A program made the translations under genes and the position numbers. Source: Marsupella aquatica (lineage: Eukaryota; Marchantiophyta). Taken from it: a DNA stretch of 64,000 bases. This document shows, piece after piece, positions 56,880 through 64,000 of this stretch; positions within the stretch are counted from its first letter, which is position 1, and every line of letters starts with the position of its first letter. The stretch spans positions 25,668,001-25,732,000 of the forward strand of contig OZ316893.1 of NCBI GenBank assembly GCA_973895155.1, given 5' to 3'. The notes under the pieces are model-generated. The model saw only the letters and a list, made by a program, of their open reading frames with translations, made no database searches and was not told the origin of the DNA.

Positions 56880-58480
56880 ACAATGCCATTTTGGCAGTGG
56901 AGCATTCTTCCGGGTGATAGGAATGCTTCATTGTGGAATTTCCCTAAGCGGGGCCGGGCCTCATGCCACTGTCCACTTTGCTGCTTCCTTTGTCAAGTGT
57001 TTGGTATTACCATTTCTAGTCTTTCTCTTGGCAGTTCACTGGAGGTAGTTAGCTTCTTTGATCTTCTTTCATCCTTCCTCTTTGTCTGCCTTCATGCCTC
57101 TGGGCTTCTGCCTTAGGTTCAGCTTTGGTTCTTTCTCACAAGAACCAAGTCTTTTGGGGCTGTTTTTGACTTTACAAATAAACTAGAGGGATCCCTCCCC
57201 AAGCCATGCAGCCTGTTGCGTGATGGCAAGGCTAGGTCAGGGTTTCCCTTATGTTGACAACGGAAATGTACCTGCTATATGGCACAACCGGTGTGACCCG
57301 TGGTAATCATTCATCTTTCAATTCCCTTTAGGAAGATATTCTTTGTTTTCTCTATCTTTTTAAATATACATGCACAAAACTCCTTTAATTTTTTTGCTTT
57401 ATTTCCTTTGAATGTTGTTTAGTGTCTACTCCCGTGTCTACCAAGTTATAAAGTACCCTCTAAACAATGATTCAAAGACTTTGGCACAAGGCCTCTGTAC
57501 AGTTTCTCTTTGCAAATGTTTCAAACTATAGACTAAGTAGATTACTGTGAAATGGTGACCGGTACTGTTTCTAATAAAACAAAACAGTGATTCATAGAGG
57601 GGGCCAGCTATATGTTAAAGTTTTTAAAATAATCATGATAATTATGTCCTGAATATGTACTGTAAACACATTCAGTTTCTGTAAAGTACTTTGTTGGCTT
57701 TCTAACATTAAAGCCACGCTTCTCTTTTTCTTTTGTCTTTGCTGTCCCAGCAAAGACAAAAGAATACCCCAAAAGTAAGTTAGTCTAGCTTCTGAAGAGG
57801 GGTGGAGCCATTTATGGCATTCTGAGCAAGTCTAAAAAAAGCCTGACCTACAGACCAACAGTGTACGCCATGGATTTGGATGATTTTTTCTAGGGTCCTA
57901 TATGGCAGGACACGCTTTGGCTATTTTGTCTCATGCAAATTACTTTGCAATGTGTTTATATGTTTTCATTGAATGGTAACCATTTTATAAATTTTGTTCC
58001 CCCACGAAAAGCCCCACGGGAAGGGCGAACAAACAGGCAGAAAGGCCCAAAAGGCAACACCCAGCAGGACAGCAGCCCAACACACACACCGGCACAACAA
58101 ACAGGCCAGTGTTTATATGTTAATCTGGGCTAATCTATGTTTTATCCATGTACTATTTGGAATATAGTGATGTTGGCAGCCCCTTTCATTTTTTTTCATT
58201 TCCTTAGTTTCTATTATATTCCCAATATATTATCATTTTAAGGGCCATTTTTCTTTACTTTCATGAGACTCTTCACCCTTTAACCAAGCAACTAGTATTC
58301 TGTTTATTGATGTAGTGCAGCTTATACGGACATTGGTTATAAAGCTTTTAATGTTTATGGTTTACTGATCAACAGGTGTCACCTAAATAGAGAGCCCCAC
58401 CAAATAGAGCAGAATATTGAAAAAGTGTTTGATGGTGATAATAATAGTTTCAGTATAGTCTCGGTAATGGTACATATGGT
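56880..58480. other. Gene-poor stretch between the NUMT and the copia element
   Basis: No supported coding sequence was seen. Open frames at 56866-57116 continue past the cox2 match but match no further cox2 residues. Part of this stretch may be the 3' LTR of the copia element, whose outer end I could not fix. Confidence 0.4.
57728..57764. repeat. Perfect 17-bp inverted repeat with 3-base loop
   Basis: TTCTTTTGTCTTTGCTG is followed after TCC by its exact complement. Its role is unknown. Confidence 0.9.
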
Positions 58481-58532
58481 GGTGTCGGGATGACCGGTTG
58501 ATCCGGTCATCCGGTCAAGGTAGAGTCTAACA
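58480..58532 (-). repeat. Start of the copia 3' LTR
   Basis: On the minus strand a polypurine tract (AAAGGGGAG) leads directly into TGTTAGACTCTACC, the usual TG start of an LTR, followed by repeated ACCGG motifs. The far end of the LTR and a matching 5' LTR were not identified. Confidence 0.55.
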
Positions 58533-58541
58533 CTCCCCTTT
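58533..58541 (-). other. Polypurine tract (plus-strand primer) of the copia element
   Basis: AAAGGGGAG immediately before the LTR start is the expected priming site for second-strand synthesis. Confidence 0.6.
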
Positions 58542-58842
58542 GGATATATAGTGATAACTATATAGACAACATAGACTATACCTAAATTATATCATGTTCA
58601 TAGGGGTACATGATATAAGTACAATCGAGGTAGACTGCCTCGTTAAAAAACCTTTCAACTCTAGCTTAGTAAAAACTCTACCGGTGTAGCAGAGAAAAAT
58701 ATGAGTGCTAAAGGAAAAAGAGTGCAGCCTAATAGTCCTCGTCGTAATAAATGTCAATATAAAATAAAATTAGATGTTATAGTAAATCTAGCTTTAACAT
58801 CTGTTTCATCAGTCGGTCGTCAACAGCATGTCGTCAGCATCA

Positions 58843-61800
58843 TCAAGTATCATGTGGAGTAGCAGCCTCCACGGTCATCATGCGTCGCACGCTCCGTAGT
58901 CCAATCGCCTGGCAGTGTCGGTGATGAACTGATGGCGATAGTGATTTGGTGAAGAGATCCGCACAGTTGTCTGCACTTGAAATCTGCAAAATGTTGATCT
59001 CTTTTCCATGTAACTCGTGGGTGTAGAAAAACTTCGGAGCTATGTGTTTCACGCGATCGCCTTTGATGAATCCTTTCGTGATCTGCTGTATACATGCTGC
59101 ATTATCCTCAAAAATGTTAGTAGGCTTCGTTAGTGGTTGTAAGCCGCATTTGGTGTTGATGTGGTTTATAAATGATCGTAACCAAACGGCTTCACGACTA
59201 GCCTCATGTAGAGCTAAGATTTCTGAGTGATTCGATGAGGTTGCTGTTAGGGTTTATTTCACGCTTTTCCAAGAAAAAGCGGTACCCCCTATGGTAAAAA
59301 CATATCCAATTTGGGATTTTGCGGTATCAGTGTCGGAGAGATATCCGGCATCCGCGTATCCTATGAGTTCGTGGTTTGCGCCGAATGGGTAAAATAATCC
59401 AGTATCGGTGGTTCCACGTAGATATCTAAATACGTGCTTAACTCCATTCCAGTGTCTGGCTGTGGGAGTTGCACTATGTCTGGCTAGTAAATTAACGGCA
59501 AATGCAATGTCTGGTCTAGTCTGATTTGCTAGGTACATTAATGCTCCTATTGCAGAAAGATATGGAGTTTCTGGTCCTAATATAGGTTCATGTTCTTCGC
59601 GCTTGCGAAAAACATCAGTGGTGTTTTCTAATGAACGTACAACCATTGGTGATGTCAATGGGTGTGCTAGGTTCATGTTGAACTGTTTTAGGATCTTTTC
59701 AGTTTGCACGTAGTTTGATGGAGTATCATGCCAGTAGGTAAGATCTCCAGTTGTAATCCTAAGCAAAAGTTTGTATGTCCAAGGTCTTTCATATCAAATG
59801 TTGATTTAAGACGTGTAATAGTATCTTCTGTCAATTGGGGTGTCCCAAATATATTTAAGTCATCAACATAAATAGAAACGATGACATATTCATCATCCAC
59901 ATGTTTAATAAATAAACATGGTGTAATGGCATCATGGGAAAAACCCATGGCAATCATTTCATCAGTAAATCTTTGATACCATACTCTGCCACTTTGTTTC
60001 AGGCCATATAATGCCTTCAACACACGGATAGCTAGTCCGCGGCGAGTATTCCGTACGGTTGACACAGCGGTGTCGTTGTTATGAGTTACATGTGTAGATG
60101 ACACATTAGGTGTAACTTGAGATAATTGTGTTATAATGTTATGTAAATATGGAATATGTGATTTAGCGCCTTGAGCTAAAGCTCGGCGACGTTGCTCCAA
60201 CTCGGGAGGTGATCGCATGTATAGACAAGTGTCTAACGTTCCATATAGATATGCGGTTGCAACATCCAGTTGTCGCATCTGTAATTGATGGAAAATGGCA
60301 AATCCGATAAGGTATCGGAATGTTGTGCTATCCATAACCGGTGAATAAGTTTCATCGTAATGAATTCCCGGTTGTTGGGTAAATCCTTTCCCTACCAGAC
60401 GTGCTTTGTAGCGTACAACTTGGCCTTTATCATTTCTTTTGCGGACAAATGTCCACTTGTAGCCAATAAGATGTACGTCCTGCGGTGTTGGTTCGACTGG
60501 GCCAAAAGTGTGTCTGCTTAGTAGGGAATCTAATTCTCCATTTATAGCTTTTTGCCATTCAGGCCAATCTGGTCTGTTTTGGCATTCTAAAATGGATATT
60601 GGTTCTGGTGTCTCGTTAGTGATATTTGTTGCCACCATTAATGCAAAAGCATCATCTATTGAAGTAGTATTTCTATCCCACATCTCACCGGTGTGTGCGA
60701 AGTGGATAGAAATCTCTTCATGAGTTGTGGATTCTGTGTGGTCGGCATCCGGTGAAGGTGGTATAGATGAACCGCGCCTTCTTGGTTGTTTATCCTTGGA
60801 TCCCAAAGGTCTGCCTCGTTTTGCACGAGGTTGGGATGTACTAGCTGGCTCACTTGATAATTCGATGCGAGCAGATGCTCTCGCAGCTGGAATATGTGAG
60901 CGGCTAACTTGGGATTTATCGACGAAAGCATCGGGAAGTTCTTCCACAATCTTGTGGAGTTATAAAATTCTTTGAACTTCTTTCTCCCCTTGATTTGTTC
61001 TAAGGTCTTGCCAAAATGGTGAGTGTCGTTCCCACTCCAAAGGTGGTTGTGGGTGTTTAGGCGTTATTAATGGTGGGTAAATGTGTTCGTCAAAATGACA
61101 ATCTAGAAATCTGGCTTTAAAAACGTCGCCAGTTGTAGGCTCCATATATCGGATTATGGACGGTGAGTCAAATCCAATGTATATCCCCAACTGTCGTTGG
61201 GGTCCCATCTTGGTTCGTTTGGGTGGAGTAATGGGGACCATTACTTGACATCCAAATGAACGAAGATGTGATAGGTCAGGTTTAATACCATTAGCAATTT
61301 GGTATGGGCTATAGGTATTAAACGCCGATGGGCGATATTGGATTAATGCATTCGCCTGTAATATGGCGTGTCCCCATGCTGAGACGGGGAGTTTTGACTG
61401 CATTAGTAATGGGCATGCAATTAACTGAAGGCGTTTAATGACCGCTTCAGCTAATCCATTCTGGAAATGCACGTGGGGTACAGGATATTGTACGTTTATG
61501 CCAAGTGATGTGCAAAAATCATCAAACGTTTCGGATGTGAATTCCCCTGCATTGTCTACCCTTAGTGTCTTAATAGGGTGATCTGGGAATTGTGCTTTCA
61601 CGCACAAGATTTGTGCCAAAATGCGAGGTATTACCATGTTCCTCGTTGAAAGCAAGGTCACATTTGACCATTTGGTTGATGCGTCAATTAAAACCATAAA
61701 GTAGCGGAAAGGTCCGCTTGGTGGGTTAATTGGCCTGCAAACATCAGCATGGATTATTTCCAAGAATTGGGGTATTTTAGTTGGCAATTTTGATGCCGTG

Positions 61801-63530
61801 GGCCTTGTTATTAACTTGCCGCGTGAGCATGCAGTGCATGGAGTGCTCACTGGGATGTGGCGTGTATTGATTGGAATGCCACTTGAATTCTTAATGATTT
61901 TTGTTAGCATTGATTGGCCGGGGTGGCCGAGGCGTGCATGCCATAGTGCATGCAATTCGCTTGTATTGGCGTTGTTATGCAGGCATTCAATGTGTGTTAT
62001 ATAAAACCCGCATGGATACGAGAAAAGTGTCTCTTTAATTATTTTCCCTTTAAGGGTGTTTTCAACCAAGTGAATGACCTCTTGGTCTCTGGTATCGCCC
62101 GTTTGGACATGTAGCCCATTTGCTCGTATATCTCTAAAGCTAAGGAGATTACGAGTTGCGTGTGGGGCGAAAATGGCAGATTCTATATGTATTTTAGTAC
62201 CCTGCGGGAGTCTAATAGAGGTTGGGCCGAAGCCCTCTTCTATTTGACTAGGACCATTTATAGTGGTCAGGGACCTACGTGATGGTGTAATAGTGTGAAA
62301 AAGGTGTTTATCTCGGAGGATAGTGTGTGTCGTGGCACTATCAATGATACATGTGCTTAGGCTATCTAAGTCTGGTGTGGTGGAGCTACTGGCCACTAAG
62401 TGTGCCTCGGGTTGTGTGGGTAGGTCTGAGAAGTCTTGGAATGGATCACTAGACTCCATAAATGCCCCGTGGGTTTCACGGGGTGGTGGTCTTGAGGTTT
62501 GTCCATCCTGGATGGACCGTTGATATAAATCTCTGAGGTGTTGTGGGATTCTACAGTTTCGCACAAAGTGGTTTGTCATGCCACATTCATGGCATTTTGG
62601 TCGTTCCCGTTGTTGTCGGGGTTGTGACCGATCATTCCTACAGTTGTTGTTGTATGGTCTACCACCACCGCGTCCGCCGCGTCCACCTCGTCCTCCGCGT
62701 CCGCCGCGTCCATCGCGTCCTCCACGTCCTCCACGTCCTCCGCGTCCTTCATGTCCACTAAAGGACCGTCTGAAATTATGTTGTGGGCGTTGGTTAAAGA
62801 AACTCCCCCTGTTGGGGTTGTTTCTATGGTTGCCATTCCTACTATGCTTAATGCCCTGCCTTGATGTGGAGGGTTCGGCGGTGTCGGTAAGATGTGTTTC
62901 ACTCTGTGATCCTAAGGGCAGTGTGCCCGCATGACGTTTTCTAGAGTTAACTAAAAAGAGTTCTTGGTTTCTCTCTGTGACTAGGAGGTGGGCTATGAGC
63001 TCGGAGTATTGCCCGAACTTCATGTTTCGATACTGTGTTGATAGCCACAAATTCGATGAATGAAATGTCGACAAGGTCTTCTCTAGCAGATCCTTGTCCG
63101 TAACTGGCTCGCCACATAGTGCGAGGGTTGAGGTTATTCTAAAGAGTTCACTATTGTAGGCTAAAATTGAGGTAAAGTCCTGGACCCGCAGGTTGAGCCA
63201 GTCTTGTCTGGCTCTAGGTAATTTGACCAGTTTCTGGTGGTCGAATCGGGTCTGTAGGGCTGTCCATAGTTCCCGAGGGGTCGAAAGGTGCATGTATTAT
63301 CTCTGGAGGAATCTATGGATGTGGCGTCTCAGGAATACTAGGGCTTTCGATTCGTTGGCTTTAGTTAGTGGATCTGGTTGAGGTTCACCGGCAAGGGTAG
63401 GTTGTGCCATTCCTATCGCTGGGAGTAGGGTTAGCGATGTAAGGTTCTCTCTAAGGTTCATTGACCATTCTAGGTAGTTACTACCGTCGATGTCAAGGGC
63501 TGGAAAGTTGAGTTTCTCGAGGTTGGTCAT
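58843..63530 (-). mobile_element. Ty1/copia LTR retrotransposon gag-pol, decayed
   Basis: The order on the minus strand is gag, protease, integrase, reverse transcriptase, RNase H, which defines copia. Gag starts at ATG 63530 and contains a Gly/Arg-rich tract and a CX2CX4HX4C zinc knuckle (CHECGMTNHFVRNC, near 62555-62600). Protease shows IIDSATTHTIL (near 62325-62355). Integrase shows HARLGHPG and the LRVDNAGEF core with a later Glu. Reverse transcriptase shows QLDVATAYLYG and YVDDLNIFG (near 59845-59880). RNase H shows TRPDIAFAVNLLARHS and ADNCADLFTKSL. Breaks are in-frame TAA at 63294-63296, 60960-60962 and 59254-59256, and a frameshift near 59725. It therefore cannot make a full polyprotein. 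Confidence 0.95.
62655..62762 (-). repeat. GGR-repeat tract within copia gag
   Basis: On the coding strand, 9-bp GGACGCGGC-type units encode repeated Gly-Gly-Arg with occasional Asp. Such RGG tracts bind RNA, fitting a nucleocapsid role next to the zinc knuckle. Confidence 0.85.
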
Positions 63531-64000
63531 CGGGGTAATGGCTTGGTTCCTTTTAAGTGTGGTTGAGGATTATATACTAGTAAGTATAGTAAGGAATGAC
63601 AAAGCACATTTTTGCGGCATGCAAAGTGAAGCTGGGTGGAAAGAGCATGCAAGTCCGAAATTCCTTTTTAGGGTTTGCACTTATGGTTTAGGGTTTTCTT
63701 GGTATTTGTTTAACTGCAAAGTTTCCTTTGTAGATGCTTTTTTTTCTTTGTTAAACTGTGCAGTTATCCACTTGTGCACTTAGGGTTGCAGTTATGGTTT
63801 ATGTTTACTCTTGCATTGGTTATGTGCATATTCAGCTTTGTAAAGTAAATTCCCTTTGTTACGGAATGCACGTAAGGAGGTTTTGCGGTTATGTTGCAGT
63901 TATGGGGCGTGCACTTAGCGGTTTTGATTCGGGTTCGACTTTTCCTCGTTGTTTTGAGCTGTTCTTGTGCCTGATCAATGCTCCCCGTGCACCTGATCGA
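63531..64000 (-). other. Leader and presumed 5' LTR region of the copia element
   Basis: Just before the gag ATG, minus-strand AACCAAGCCATTACCCCG resembles a decayed initiator-Met tRNA primer-binding site (TGGTATCAGAGCCATTACCC type). The rest, with several TTTAGGG-like and GTTATGG phrases, may be LTR, but it shows no match to the 3' LTR start within the window. Confidence 0.35.

Noticed and set aside
56866-57116. Continuation of cox2 beyond the NUMT match
   Set aside because: Sequence after EVDNR does not resemble the rest of cox2, including its copper-binding region.
59254-63296. Reassigned genetic code (TAA as glutamine) suggested by in-frame TAA in copia
   Set aside because: The ENOD93-like gene and other host genes here end with normal TAA, TAG or TGA at family-correct positions, and the copia element also has a frameshift.
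63531-64000. Complete 5' LTR for the copia element
   Set aside because: No match to the 3' LTR start (TGTTAGACTCTACC) was found here, so the LTR border cannot be supported within the window.
1-64000. CRISPR arrays, bacterial operons or prophage
   Set aside because: The window is eukaryotic: spliceosomal introns, a U1 snRNA gene and plant transposons; no regularly spaced repeat-spacer array was seen.

Overview
The window is nuclear DNA from a land plant (or close streptophyte relative) that makes motile, flagellated cells. Three observations support this. Genes have spliceosomal introns with GT-AG borders and plant-type products: ribosomal protein eL8, an ENOD93-like protein and a U1 snRNA with a plant-like 3' box. 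Mitochondrial fragments of plant type (cox2, trnP-UGG) have been copied in. Two genes, an OFD1-like centriole/basal-body protein and IFT38/CLUAP1, belong to the cilium and are generally absent from flowering plants. A bryophyte, lycophyte or fern fits best; the species cannot be named from the sequence.

Layout. 0-1 kb: 5' part of an RbfA-like ribosome-maturation gene (minus), running off the left edge. 1-3.9 kb: repeats. 4.07-6.53 kb: complete six-exon eL8 (RPL7A) gene (plus). 7.2-10.7 kb: repeats, a Tourist-like MITE and a mitochondrial tRNA-Pro relic. 10.9-13.2 kb: four-exon ENOD93-like gene (plus). 15.0-16.8 kb: terminal exons of an unrecognised minus-strand gene and a WD-repeat-like exon. 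18.3-18.9 kb: second copy of the MITE, carrying another small transposon with a 9-bp target duplication. 19.85-21.1 kb: two-exon gene for a 55-residue membrane microprotein (plus). 21.8-30.0 kb: large multi-exon OFD1-like gene (minus). 30.7-31.4 kb: tandem repeats. 31.5-32.9 kb: small unrecognised plus-strand gene. 34.9-38.8 kb: IFT38/CLUAP1 (minus), nine coding exons in consistent phase, with a perfect hairpin directly after the stop. 43.1-44.0 kb: single-exon gene for a probable plastid membrane protein (minus). 44.5-45.9 kb: GC-rich repeats. 46.35-46.5 kb: U1 snRNA gene, with a decayed U1 copy 0.55 kb downstream. 47.4-50.4 kb: two unrecognised minus-strand genes. 51-58 kb: gene-poor repeats with a rearranged cox2 NUMT. 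58.5-63.5 kb: decayed Ty1/copia retrotransposon (minus).

Themes. Translation and RNA processing (RbfA, eL8, U1) and the cilium (OFD1, IFT38) account for most recognised genes. The cilium pair sits within about 17 kb on one strand. Exon borders were read by eye from splice consensus, phase and family similarity; borders marked approximate are not settled.
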